NCBI RefSeq assembly: GCF_022513585.1
Contig: NZ_JAKWBF010000007.1
Coordinates: 120,149-184,148 of the forward strand
Origin: Gordonia gummivorans
GTDB taxonomy: Bacteria > Actinomycetota > Actinomycetes > Mycobacteriales > Mycobacteriaceae
Direction of reading: 5' to 3'
Length of the DNA: 64,000 bases
The notes beneath the pieces are model-generated. The model did not search any database and was not told where the DNA came from. It worked only from the letters and a program-made list of their open reading frames with translations. The translations under genes were made by a program, and so were the position numbers. This document shows, piece after piece, positions 25,705-34,643 of the stretch; within the stretch, counting starts at the first letter, position 1; each line of letters starts with the position of its first letter.

Positions 25705-28522
25705 GCAGCCCACGACCGTTGCCGATCGTCCGGAGCCGCGTGGGCCTTGGGACTATCCGCGGCATTGGATCGCCGACGTGCTGGCGTCCGACGGTGGGGT
25801 CGTGCACCTGCGCCCCATCGTCCCCGACGACGCCGACCGCATCGTCGAATTCCACTCCAAACTGTCCGAACGGACCCGCTACATGCGGTATTTCGGGCCA
25901 ACGCCGACGCTTCCGCCCCGCGAGGTCGCACGGATGACGACGGTGGATCACCAGAAACGAGTCGCGCTGGTCGCCGTTCTCGGCGGCGAGATCATCGCGG
26001 TGGGCCTCTACGAAGGGCTCGCCCTCGACGGCAAGCCGGAATCGGCGGAGGTCGCCTTCGTCGTCGCCGACGAGCATCAGGGTCGCGGTCTCGGCCCGAT
26101 CTTGTTGGAGCATCTCGCGGGTGCGGCTGCCGAGAACGGCTTCACGCGCTTCGAGGCCGAGGTGCTCAGCGAGAACCCGAACATGGTCGCGGTGTTCCGC
26201 GATGCGGGTTACCAACTGTCGCGCAGTTTCGACGGATCGACGGTGCACGTCGAGTTCCTCATCGACCCCACCGAGGCTTTGCTGTCGGTGCGAAACGCGC
26301 GGGAACGCGCGTCGGAGGCACGCAGTGTGGCCAACCTGCTGCGTCCGGGTTCGGTTGCGGTGATCGGTGCGTCGACCGACCCCAAGAAAGTCGGAAACGC
26401 GCTGCTGTCCAACATCATTGCGGGTGGTTTCACCGGCCCGGTGTTCCCGGTCAACGGGCCCGGACACGGTCCCGACGACCCGACCGCGCACGAGGACGAC
26501 GCCACCGCCCCAGGCCGATCCGCGCCGGGTCGCTCGGTCCCCGGTCGGCGCACCCGGGAGCGGCCGCCGTCGGTGCGTGGCATCCGGGCCTACGAGACGG
26601 TGCGCGACATCCCCGATCCGGTGGACCTGGCGGTGGTGGCGGTACCCGCCGAACGGGTGCCCGACGTGCTCGACGACTGCCTTGTGAAGGGGGTTCGCAC
26701 GCTCGTGGTGGTGTCGTCGGGATTCGGCGACAGCGGGGAGGAGGGCCTGCTCAGCGAACACCGACTGGTGGAACAGGTGCGCGAACACGGCATGCGTCTG
26801 GTGGGTCCGAACGCGCTCGGGGTGGCCAACAACGATCCGGCTGTCGCGCTGAATGCGACTCTCGCCCCACGCATTCCCGCTGCCGGTCGCGTCGGGTTCT
26901 TCTGCCAGTCCGGCGCCCTCGGCATCGCGATCCTCGACACCGCGGCCCGCAGGCAGATCGGGCTGTCGACCTTTGTCTCGGCGGGCAATCGCGCCGACGT
27001 CTCCGGCAACGACCTGCTGCAGTACTGGGACACCGACACGGCCACCGACGTCGTGCTGCTGTATCTGGAGAGTTTCGGTAATCCGCGCAAGTTCTCCCGG
27101 ATCGCTCGTCGGGTGTCGCGGTCCAAGCCGATCGTCGCGGTGAAGTCGGGCAAAGGGGCGATGACCCCGGTGCGCGCCGCGCGGTCGGGGGGTGCGAGCC
27201 TCGACGATCAGATCGCGCGGATGGTCCTCGAACAGGCCGGTGTGATCCAGGTCGACACGATCCCCGAATTGTTCGACTGTGCCACGACATTCGCGTTTCA
27301 GCCGTTGCCCCGCGGTCCGCGGGTGCGCATCATCGGCAACTCGTCGGTGCTGGGCAGCCTCGCTGCCGACACCGCCCGCGGCGGTGGGCTCGAGGTTCTC
27401 GATGCGATCGATCTCGGGGCCGGCGCGTCCGAGGAGCAGTTCGAGTCGGCGGTTGCCGAGGCGATGGCCGACCCGGGCGTCGATGCGATCCTCGTCGTGT
27501 TCGTCCCGCCGGTGGCGGTCGACGCCGACTGGCATGCCCGTGCCCTCATGGCGGCGGCGAACACTCCCGACGCCGACGGCAAGAAGCCGATCGTGACAAC
27601 CTTTCTCGCGGTCGACGGCATCCCGCCGGGACTCAAGAAGCCCGGCGCCAACGGGCTACCCGATCGTGGGTCGATCCCGTCGTACGCCAGTCCCGAGCGT
27701 GCCGCGTCGGCCCTCGCGCGGGCCTGGCAGTACGCCCGATGGCGGCAACGTCCGGAAGCGGTGGTCGCGCGTCCCGACGGCACCGACCCCGAGGCCGCCC
27801 GGATGTTCGTGCGCGAGGCATTGGCCGACGTCGCAGTCGACACCGACCAGGGCATGGTTCTCGATCATCTGGCCAGCGCACAGGTGCTCGGGTGGTACGG
27901 GATCTCCGTTGTCCCGTTCCGGGAGGTGAGCACCCTGCACGAGGCGTCGGCCGCGGCTCGCGAGCTCGGCTTCCCGGTGGCCGTGAAGGCAACCTCGGCG
28001 GCGTGGCGCGGCCGTCTGGACCGGGAGGGCGCGCGTCTGGATCTGCCCGACGCCACCGCCGTCGTGACGGCGTTCGCCGAATTGAGCGGTCTCACCGGCG
28101 ACGACGTGCTGCACGTACAGAAGATGGCACCCAAGGGGGTCGGCACGGTCATCCGGGTTCGGGACGACCCGTCGTTCGGATCGCTGGTGTCGTTCGGGCT
28201 GTCGGGCCGCACCTTCGAGCTGCTCGGCGACCACGGCTACCGTGCCGTCCCGTTGTCAGAACTCGATGCCGCCGAACTGATCGACGAGCCGCGTTCGGCA
28301 CCGTTGCTGTCGGGCTACGGCGGAGAGGCGGCCGTGGACAAAGCCGCGTTGATCGACACGCTGTTGCGGATCTCCACGCTCGTCGACGACATTCCCGAGG
28401 TGCGCGAGGTGCTGTGCGATCCGATCCTCGCCTCGCCGGAGGGGGCGGCGGTGCTCACCGCGCAGATACGGATCGGTCCGGTGCCCACACGTGCGGACAC
28501 CGGACCGAGAAGATTGGGTTAG
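25697..28522 (+). CDS. GNAT acetyltransferase fused to NDP-forming acyl-CoA synthetase-like domains (Pat-type)
   Basis: 941 residues from GTG 25697, preceded by GGAGG and overlapping acuC by 8 bp. Order: GNAT domain at about 30-195 with the acetyl-CoA loop EHQGRGLGPILLEHLA, a CoA-binding Rossmann domain from about 212 (NLLRPGSVAVIGAS), succinyl-CoA-ligase-like domains (SGALGIAILDT, SAGNRADVSGNDLLQYW) and a C-terminal ATP-grasp_5 region from about 715. Salmonella Pat has GNAT at the C-terminus; this N-terminal GNAT order is the one described for Streptomyces PatA. Residues about 255-292 are a Pro/Arg/Asp-rich insertion inside the CoA-binding domain. Expected role: lysine acetylation of metabolic enzymes. 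Whether the synthetase part is catalytic is not decidable here. Confidence 0.85.
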   Translation: MTEQPTTVADRPEPRGPWDYPRHWIADVLASDGGVVHLRPIVPDDADRIVEFHSKLSERTRYMRYFGPTPTLPPREVARMTTVDHQKRVALVAVLGGEIIAVGLYEGLALDGKPESAEVAFVVADEHQGRGLGPILLEHLAGAAAENGFTRFEAEVLSENPNMVAVFRDAGYQLSRSFDGSTVHVEFLIDPTEALLSVRNARERASEARSVANLLRPGSVAVIGASTDPKKVGNALLSNIIAGGFTGPVFPVNGPGHGPDDPTAHEDDATAPGRSAPGRSVPGRRTRERPPSVRGIRAYETVRDIPDPVDLAVVAVPAERVPDVLDDCLVKGVRTLVVVSSGFGDSGEEGLLSEHRLVEQVREHGMRLVGPNALGVANNDPAVALNATLAPRIPAAGRVGFFCQSGALGIAILDTAARRQIGLSTFVSAGNRADVSGNDLLQYWDTDTATDVVLLYLESFGNPRKFSRIARRVSRSKPIVAVKSGKGAMTPVRAARSGGASLDDQIARMVLEQAGVIQVDTIPELFDCATTFAFQPLPRGPRVRIIGNSSVLGSLAADTARGGGLEVLDAIDLGAGASEEQFESAVAEAMADPGVDAILVVFVPPVAVDADWHARALMAAANTPDADGKKPIVTTFLAVDGIPPGLKKPGANGLPDRGSIPSYASPERAASALARAWQYARWRQRPEAVVARPDGTDPEAARMFVREALADVAVDTDQGMVLDHLASAQVLGWYGISVVPFREVSTLHEASAAARELGFPVAVKATSAAWRGRLDREGARLDLPDATAVVTAFAELSGLTGDDVLHVQKMAPKGVGTVIRVRDDPSFGSLVSFGLSGRTFELLGDHGYRAVPLSELDAAELIDEPRSAPLLSGYGGEAAVDKAALIDTLLRISTLVDDIPEVREVLCDPILASPEGAAVLTAQIRIGPVPTRADTGPRRLG

Positions 28523-28541
28523 GGGAGATTGGGCGCAGATC

Positions 28542-29573
<1,032 letters not shown>

Positions 29574-29605
29574 GCGGCCTCCTGAATTGAGTGCGTTCAC
29601 AGAGT

Positions 29606-29634
29606 GCAACGCGTCGAGCATCGGGAAAGTTCCC
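29606..29634 (-). promoter_or_regulatory. ECF (SigE/SigH-type) promoter of sigB
   Basis: Read on the minus strand: GGGAAC (29629-29634), a 17-base spacer, then CGTTGC (29606-29611). This fits the mycobacterial SigE/SigH consensus (about GGGAAC/T, 16-19 bases, CGTT), and sigB is a known target of those factors in M. tuberculosis. Transcription would begin about 25 bases before the ATG. Confidence 0.75.
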
Positions 29635-29739
29635 GGCTACTCGAGCGTCGTTGGCGGCCGTTGCGTATCTGACCTGGGCAAACTGGTGTTGTCGCGCCGC
29701 CAGGTCTGAGAAGTTGCTGAGATGTGCGCTCGGGTGGGA

Positions 29740-30222
29740 TCAGGAGTCGGGGTCGACGGTGTGGGAGTCGATGGTCCGCGAGTCGATGGTCCGCGAGTCC
29801 GGGCCGGGTTTCGGTGCCGCGGTCGTCGTGGTGTCCGCCGAATCTGAGTCGACGGCGGATGAATGCAGTTCGGCCGGTCCGATCACCGAGTGGTCGGCAC
29901 CGTGCAGATAGTGCGGCACGGCGCCGCGTTTGCGGGGTGGCCGGTCGTTGGCGACGAGGACGGCGACCCAGGGCAGCGGAATGGACAGGGCAACGATGCC
30001 GAGCGCCAGCAGACCGTTCCCGGTGGCGCTGTAGACGATGCCGGCGATCACCAGAGCGGGCACTCGAAATGCCATCAACGTCAGGTACTTCCGGACCCGG
30101 GCCCGGTGCTGGGCCTCGTAGGACTCCGCGGCGTCGGTGATCAGGAACGTCTCGGAGGTCACGCCGCTGCCGCGCCCGTCATCAAATGGTGCACGACCGC
30201 CCTGCGCCGTCGACTCACCCAT
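29740..30222 (-). CDS. DUF3099 membrane protein
   Basis: 160 residues from ATG 30220-30222 (GAAGGGA upstream). Polar N-terminus with SETFLITDAAESYEAQHRARVRKYLTLM typical of DUF3099, then two membrane helices (about 50-68 and 72-92: ALVIAGIVYSATG, LLALGIVALSIPLPWVAVLVA), then NDRPPRKRGAVPHYL. Function unknown. Homologue position next to sigB is as in M. tuberculosis (Rv2709). The C-terminus is an Asp/Ser/Thr/Pro-rich tail ending in a DSRTIDSRTIDSHTVD repeat encoded by a 15-bp tandem repeat. The gap to sigB, 29574-29739, holds the sigB promoter. Confidence 0.85.
   Translation of the reverse strand: MGESTAQGGRAPFDDGRGSGVTSETFLITDAAESYEAQHRARVRKYLTLMAFRVPALVIAGIVYSATGNGLLALGIVALSIPLPWVAVLVANDRPPRKRGAVPHYLHGADHSVIGPAELHSSAVDSDSADTTTTAAPKPGPDSRTIDSRTIDSHTVDPDS
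29765..29802. repeat. 15-bp tandem repeat in the DUF3099 gene tail
   Basis: AGTCGATGGTCCGCG occurs twice in direct succession, followed by a third, partial copy (AGTCCGGG). Read on the minus strand it encodes the D-S-R-T-I repeats at the C-terminus. Confidence 0.8.
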
Positions 30223-30343
30223 GAATTCCCTTCGCGCCACCGGCCACCGAAACGTGCCGAACCCCCCTTCCACCATCCCACTTTCGGCACGTGAATGCAC
30301 CATCGGGTCGTCGTGCACAACCGCCACAGCGCACAATGGACGG

Positions 30344-30619
30344 ATGGGAACCGAAACCATCGAACGACCGGACCTCGATGAGTGGTCCGACGCCAAGACC
30401 GACGAGCGTCCCGACGCCGACGCCACAGATTCCGGCGACGACGACCGGCCGAAGTTCTTCCACTACGTGAAGAAGGAAAAGATCGCCGAGAGTGCGGTGA
30501 TGGGCACCTACGTCGTCGCGCTTTGCGGGGAGACCTTCCCCGTCACCCGGTCGGCCAAACCGGGGTCACCGGTGTGTCCCAAGTGCAAGAAGATCTACGC
30601 ACGCATGCGTAAGAGCTGA
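30344..30619 (+). CDS. DUF3039 small zinc-ribbon-like protein
   Basis: 91 residues from ATG 30344. Acidic N-terminal half, then the conserved DUF3039 core: FHYVKKEKIAESAVMGTYVVALCGETFPVTRSAKPGSPVCPKCKKIYARM. The three cysteines (ALCGE, VCPKC) suggest zinc binding, although a classical fourth ligand is not obvious. Function unknown. Homologous to M. tuberculosis Rv2708c, divergent from the DUF3099 gene as there. Downstream begins the 734-bp repeat region. Confidence 0.85.
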   Translation: MGTETIERPDLDEWSDAKTDERPDADATDSGDDDRPKFFHYVKKEKIAESAVMGTYVVALCGETFPVTRSAKPGSPVCPKCKKIYARMRKS

Positions 30620-30660
30620 TCCGAAGAGTTCAGTGACCAGCGTCGTGACCTGGGGAAACA
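30613..30660. repeat. CTGATCCG-module, unit 1
   Basis: The segment CTGATCCGAAGAGTTCAGTG, followed 15 bases later by TGACCTGGGG, recurs at 30976-31022 as CTGATCCGGAGAGTTCGGCG followed by TGACCTGGGG. A third, 5'-only version ends the YihY side at 31331-31345. These modules delimit the palindrome-rich repeat and suggest a modular array. Confidence 0.6.
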
Positions 30661-30790
30661 CGATACTGTCGTGCCCGCAAAATCTCGGGGAAGAAGTTTC
30701 TTCCCCGAGGTTCACAGTCGTCCCCTACAAATTTCTGGGGGAAGACACCAAGGGTCGGGGACGAAGTTTCTTCCCCGACTTTTTGTGGGC
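30646..30790. repeat. Palindrome-rich intergenic repeat, copy B
   Basis: Aligns with 7133-7275. Contains GGGGAAGAAGTTTCTTCCCC (palindrome at 30688-30707), GTTCACAGTCGTCCCCTACAA, a GTCCCC/GGGGGAAGAC inverted repeat and a second GGGGACGAAGTTTCTTCCCC. Hairpin arms are kept while loops differ between copies, which suggests selection on structure or recent spread. Confidence 0.8.
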
Positions 30791-30933
30791 GCATGTTCCT
30801 GGCGTCGCCGTCGGCGGAACGCGGCGACCGGCAATCGGTGACTGAGATCGGGCCCGTCAGCGTCCGCTTCCGGGATATACCCGGAGGACCACCGTCAGGG
30901 GCCCGATTCTGGCCACCGGCCCAACCTCCAACC

Positions 30934-30993
30934 CTTCCCGCCTCCACGATCGTCGGCAACAACGACGGGGAAACGCTGATCCGGAGAGTTCGG
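30934..30993. repeat. 60-bp intergenic repeat R1, copy 1
   Basis: Begins CTTCCCGCCTCCACGATCGT and ends GAGAGTTCGG. It matches 31286-31345 in about 49 of 60 positions with no gap (counted by eye). Together with the other modules it fills 30620-31353, in which I see no gene; the minus-strand open frame across it is not conserved in the other repeat copy. Confidence 0.75.
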
Positions 30994-31066
30994 CGACCCA
31001 CTCTCTGACCTGGGGTTACGTGGCGTCGGGGCCGGGAAGACCGCGCGTCGACAGGGACCTCGTTTC

Positions 31067-31105
31067 TGGTCAGAGACCTTCGGAACTGCCGACGGTCCCT
31101 GACCA
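31067..31105. repeat. TGGTCAGRGACC inverted repeat
   Basis: TGGTCAGAGACC (31067-31078) pairs with GGTCCCTGACCA (31094-31105), one mismatch in 12. It is a variant of the TGGCCAGAAACC hairpin found 120 bp further on and at 7491-7547. Confidence 0.65.
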
Positions 31106-31198
31106 CAAGTGAGGTCTCTGTGATGGGTGGTCCGTGACGGCCGCTTCGCCGACCCGAGGCGCGTCGTCGGCGTGTCGTGGTTTCAGAAACCGCGTGTC

Positions 31199-31255
31199 TG
31201 GTCAGAAACCCGAGGCGCACCAGCGGTTTCTGGCCACATCAGCGGTTCCTGGCGA
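31199..31255. repeat. TGGYCAGAAACC hairpin repeat, copy B
   Basis: TGGTCAGAAACC (31199-31210) and GGTTTCTGGCCA (31225-31236) form a hairpin, and a decayed third arm GGTTCCTGGCGA begins at 31244. The intervening CCGAGGCGCACCAGC differs by one base from that in copy A (7503-7516). Confidence 0.75.
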
Positions 31256-31285
31256 CCAATGCGGTTTCTGCGACGAGGCCGCGCT

Positions 31286-31345
31286 CTTCCCGCCTCCATG
31301 ATCGTCGGCAACGCCGACGGTGAGTCGCTGACTCGACTAGTTCGG
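31286..31345. repeat. 60-bp intergenic repeat R1, copy 2
   Basis: Second copy of 30934-30993, beginning CTTCCCGCCTCCATGATCGT and ending CTAGTTCGG, nine bases from the stop of the YihY gene on the minus strand. Confidence 0.75.
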
Positions 31346-31353
31346 ATTGGCGT

Positions 31354-32688
31354 TCACCGATCAGACGGCGGCCGTGATCGCCGGATCGGGCCCGAGGACA
31401 ACCGATCCGGCAGATTGCGGAGCTGTCCGGTGATGTCGGAGGTCTGCGAATTGACCCACTCGCGAACCTGCGTCGTGGTGGACGCCTTCGCCGGCCACAG
31501 GGCCTGTACCGCGGCGTTGAACTCTGCGCCTAGCACGATCGCGAACCCGAGGAAGAACGTGAACAGCAGGAACGCGATGGGTGTGGCGAGTGCGCCGTAG
31601 GAGTAACCGGCGCGCGTGACCGCAGTCAGGTAGATGCGCAGGATGAAGCTGGCGATCCAGAACACCATGCCGGCGAGGACCGCTCCGCCGACGAGCCGGT
31701 GCCACGGCAGCGGATGGGGCAACGCCAGATGGTAGAGCGTCGTCAGCACCAGCAGCAGCAGAGCGGCGACGAACGGGAAGTACCCGTAGTCGATGAGCGT
31801 GGTGATGATCGGGTCCCACGAGTCGGGCACGATGTCGTGTAGATAGTTCGGTCCGAGGGCGACGAGCGGGAGCAGCAACACCGCCACGCAGAGGAAGCCG
31901 ACGTAGAGCAGTAGCGCGAAGATTCGCTGCCACACGGGGTTTCGGACTTCGTGCTGGTCGTGGGCGTGCACGATCGACGCGATGAAACACGACACGGCCG
32001 ACGACCCCGCCCACAGTGACAGGATGAAGCCGAGGGACACCACACCGACGCGCCCGCGGTTGAGGACGTTGTCGACGGTCGGGGTGATCAGGTCGCTGAC
32101 GACGCTGTCGGAGAACGTGCGGTTGGCGAAAGCGATGATCCGGTCGTAGACGACGTCGACGGTGTCGGGACCGAACCACCCGGCGACGTAGCCGACGCTG
32201 CCCAGCAAGCCGAGGAGCAACGGCGGCAAGGACAGCGCCTGCCAGAAGGCTGCCTGGGCCGACCATCCGACGATGCCGTGGTCCCAGGCGTTCACGGTCG
32301 TGCGCCACGCCAGCACATGCAGGTTGCGGAACACGGGCCGCCGCTGCCCGGAGTCGGGGTTGTCGTCGAAGGGGTGATCGTGTCCCGGCCGCCGGGGCGC
32401 CCGGATGGGTTCTGTGGGGGCCGTGGGATCGCCGGCCGGCTCCGACGGTATCGACTCCGGCAAAGCCGACTCGCCCGGCGACGGTTCGTCGTCGGCGAGG
32501 GGGGCGGGGTTTCGATTTCTGCCGGCTATTCCCTCAGCATTCCTGATCGCGGCGGCAAATGGGTATTCCGCTGACCTGCGGTGCGTCGGATCATGACCGC
32601 CCGGGTGACCGGTATCGCCTCCGTGGAACGTGTCGCGGTGCGCGACGGCACGCCGCGCAGCGGTAGCATTGGCCCGTCCCCTTGGCAT
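31354..32688 (-). CDS. YihY/BrkB-family inner-membrane protein
   Basis: About 444 residues if started at ATG 32686-32688; the start is uncertain because there is no clear ribosome site and the N-terminal 110 residues are polar and low-complexity. The core has six membrane helices: AFWQALSLPPLLLGLLGSVGYVAGWF, VVSLGFILSLWAGSSAVSCFIASIV, IFALLLYVGFLCVAVLLLPLVALG, FPFVAALLLLVLTTLYHLALP, LVGGAVLAGMVFWIASFILRIYL and ALATPIAFLLFTFFLGFAIVLGAEFNAAV, the last being the family signature. Formerly called ribonuclease BN; function is not established. Homologue of Rv2707, next to the DUF3039 gene as in M. tuberculosis, but separated from it by repeats. Confidence 0.85.
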   Translation of the reverse strand: MPRGRANATAARRAVAHRDTFHGGDTGHPGGHDPTHRRSAEYPFAAAIRNAEGIAGRNRNPAPLADDEPSPGESALPESIPSEPAGDPTAPTEPIRAPRRPGHDHPFDDNPDSGQRRPVFRNLHVLAWRTTVNAWDHGIVGWSAQAAFWQALSLPPLLLGLLGSVGYVAGWFGPDTVDVVYDRIIAFANRTFSDSVVSDLITPTVDNVLNRGRVGVVSLGFILSLWAGSSAVSCFIASIVHAHDQHEVRNPVWQRIFALLLYVGFLCVAVLLLPLVALGPNYLHDIVPDSWDPIITTLIDYGYFPFVAALLLLVLTTLYHLALPHPLPWHRLVGGAVLAGMVFWIASFILRIYLTAVTRAGYSYGALATPIAFLLFTFFLGFAIVLGAEFNAAVQALWPAKASTTTQVREWVNSQTSDITGQLRNLPDRLSSGPIRRSRPPSDR

Positions 32689-32797
32689 GTGTGACACCCA
32701 CACTGAGGGGTCGTTTTGTGCCTCCCACCAGGGATGACCAGTCATCGTTGCTGGTCGGCACGGTGACGTTTCACTTGCAGTCAGGAGCAGCACACCG

Positions 32798-34561
32798 GTG
32801 ACCTCTGCCGATCCGTCTGTCGCGAACCCCACACTGGCCGGGGACGCCGCGGCACCGTCCGCGGTGCCCGCTTCGTCGATGCCGCTGCGCGCCTGGCAGC
32901 GTCGCGCGCTGACCAAGTATCTGACGAAGCGTCCGCGCGACTTCCTCGCGGTCGCGACCCCGGGCGCGGGCAAGACCACCTTCGGCCTGCGCATCGCTCG
33001 CGAACTGCTCGACGACCGCACGGTCGATCAGGTCACCGTGGTCGCACCCACCGAGCACCTCAAGCACCAGTGGAGTGAGGCGGCGGCGCGAGTCGGCATC
33101 GCCCTGGATTCACGGTTCAGCAACTCCGCCGGACAGACGAGTAGCGACTATCACGGTGTCGTGGTGACCTACGCGCAGATCGCGGCTCACCCCGCGCGAC
33201 ACCGCGTTCGGACCGAGAACCGGCGGACGCTGGTGATCCTCGACGAGATTCACCACGGCGGCGACGCGAAGTCGTGGGGTGAGGCGATCCGGGAGGCCTT
33301 CTCCGACGCGACCCGCAGGCTGGCGCTGACCGGGACACCCTTCCGGTCCGACGACTCGCCGATCCCGTTCGTCACCTACGAGCCGGAACCCGGGGGCGTG
33401 CAGCGCTCACGCGCCGATCACACCTACGGCTACGCCGACGCGCTCGCCGACGGCGTGGTGCGTCCGGTGGTCTTCCTGGCGTATTCCGGTCAGGCCAGCT
33501 GGCGAACGAGTGCGGGTGAGGAGTTCACCGCCCGCCTCGGCGAGCCGCTGTCCGCCGAGCACACGGCGCGCGCGTGGCGCACGGCCCTCGATGCACACGG
33601 CGACTGGATTCCGGCGGTCCTGACCGCTGCACACACCAGGCTGGGGCAGCTGCGCGCCGGTGGTGTGCCCGACGCGGGCGGACTGGTGATCGCCACCGAT
33701 CAGACCTCGGCGCGTGACTACGCCGAACTGCTGGCGTCCATCACCGGCAAGAAGCCGACCGTGGTGCTGTCCGACGACCCGAAGTCGTCGTCGCGCATCG
33801 CGGAGTTCGCCGCGTCGGACGACGAGTGGATGGTCGCGGTCCGCATGGTGTCGGAGGGTGTGGACGTGCCGCGGCTGGCGGTCGGGGTCTATGCGACGAG
33901 TGCGTCGACACCGCTGTATTTCGCGCAGGCGATCGGCCGATTCGTCCGGTCTCGTCGGCCGGGGGAGACGGCCAGCGTGTTTCTGCCGTCGGTGCCGGTG
34001 CTCCTCGACCTCGCGAGCCAGATGGAAGCCGAACGCGACCACGTGCTCGGCAAACCGCACCGCGACAGCGACGGCCTCGATGACGCGTTGCTGACCGATG
34101 CGAACAAGCAGAAGGACGAGCCCGGCGAGGAGGAGAAGGGCTTTCAGTCGCTGCATGCCGACGCCGAACTCGACCAGGTGATCTTCGACGGTTCGTCGTT
34201 CGGGACCGCCACCTTCGCGGGTTCCGACGAGGAGTCGGACTACCTCGGATTGCCCGGCCTGCTCGATGCGGACCAGGTCCGCGCACTACTGCGGCGCAGG
34301 CAGGACGAACAGGTGACGGCACGGTCGGCCGCGGTGCCGGATGTCGGGGCGGCCGCAAGCGCGCCGCGGAGCACGGGGGAGAACCTGCATGCGCTCCGAA
34401 AAGAACTGAACAGTCTGGTCGCCATGCACCACCACAGGACGGGGAAGCCGCACGGCATGGTGCACAACGAACTCCGCACCAAACTCGGCGGTCCGCCGAC
34501 AGCGATGGCGAGCGCGGATCAGCTTCGGGAACGGATCAACGCGCTGCGTGAGTGGCGCTGA
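32798..34561 (+). CDS. SF2 DEAD/DEAH-box helicase
   Basis: 587 residues with a GTG start at 32798. Motif I VATPGAGKTTFG (about 52-63), motif Ia VVAPTEHLKHQW, motif II ILDEIHHGG (DEIH), motif III LALTGTPFRSD, motif IV-V region GLVIATDQTSARDYAELL and RMVSEGVDVPRLAVGVYAT, and motif VI QAIGRFVRSRRPGE. The RAD3/XPB-like core with DEIH resembles restriction-type and DNA-repair helicases, but no nuclease or methylase is adjacent. The C-terminal 150 residues are acidic then helical (TGENLHALRKELNSLVAMHHHRTGKPHGMVHNELRTKLGG). Found near DUF3039 genes in relatives. Function unknown. Confidence 0.85.
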   Translation: MTSADPSVANPTLAGDAAAPSAVPASSMPLRAWQRRALTKYLTKRPRDFLAVATPGAGKTTFGLRIARELLDDRTVDQVTVVAPTEHLKHQWSEAAARVGIALDSRFSNSAGQTSSDYHGVVVTYAQIAAHPARHRVRTENRRTLVILDEIHHGGDAKSWGEAIREAFSDATRRLALTGTPFRSDDSPIPFVTYEPEPGGVQRSRADHTYGYADALADGVVRPVVFLAYSGQASWRTSAGEEFTARLGEPLSAEHTARAWRTALDAHGDWIPAVLTAAHTRLGQLRAGGVPDAGGLVIATDQTSARDYAELLASITGKKPTVVLSDDPKSSSRIAEFAASDDEWMVAVRMVSEGVDVPRLAVGVYATSASTPLYFAQAIGRFVRSRRPGETASVFLPSVPVLLDLASQMEAERDHVLGKPHRDSDGLDDALLTDANKQKDEPGEEEKGFQSLHADAELDQVIFDGSSFGTATFAGSDEESDYLGLPGLLDADQVRALLRRRQDEQVTARSAAVPDVGAAASAPRSTGENLHALRKELNSLVAMHHHRTGKPHGMVHNELRTKLGGPPTAMASADQLRERINALREWR

Positions 34562-34585
34562 GCACAGTCCGTCGACACCCGACAC

Positions 34586-34624
34586 GATTCAGGCCCGGCC
34601 GGAAGAACCGGCCGGGCCTGAATC
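34586..34624. terminator. Bidirectional terminator hairpin
   Basis: Perfect 17-bp stem GATTCAGGCCCGGCCGG (34586-34602), loop AAGAA, and CCGGCCGGGCCTGAATC (34608-34624), between convergent genes. Confidence 0.85.
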
Positions 34625-34643
34625 AGGTCTGAGGTTTGCTGGG

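Noticed and set aside
25604..27535. 643-residue minus-strand open frame opposite the pat-like gene
   Set aside because: Low-complexity composition rich in Arg/His/Asp, no domain, fully antisense to a conserved multi-domain protein.
30630..31220. 196-residue minus-strand open frame in the DUF3039-YihY gap
   Set aside because: Made of repeat modules, Arg/Thr-rich, no start signal, and not conserved as protein in the other repeat copy.
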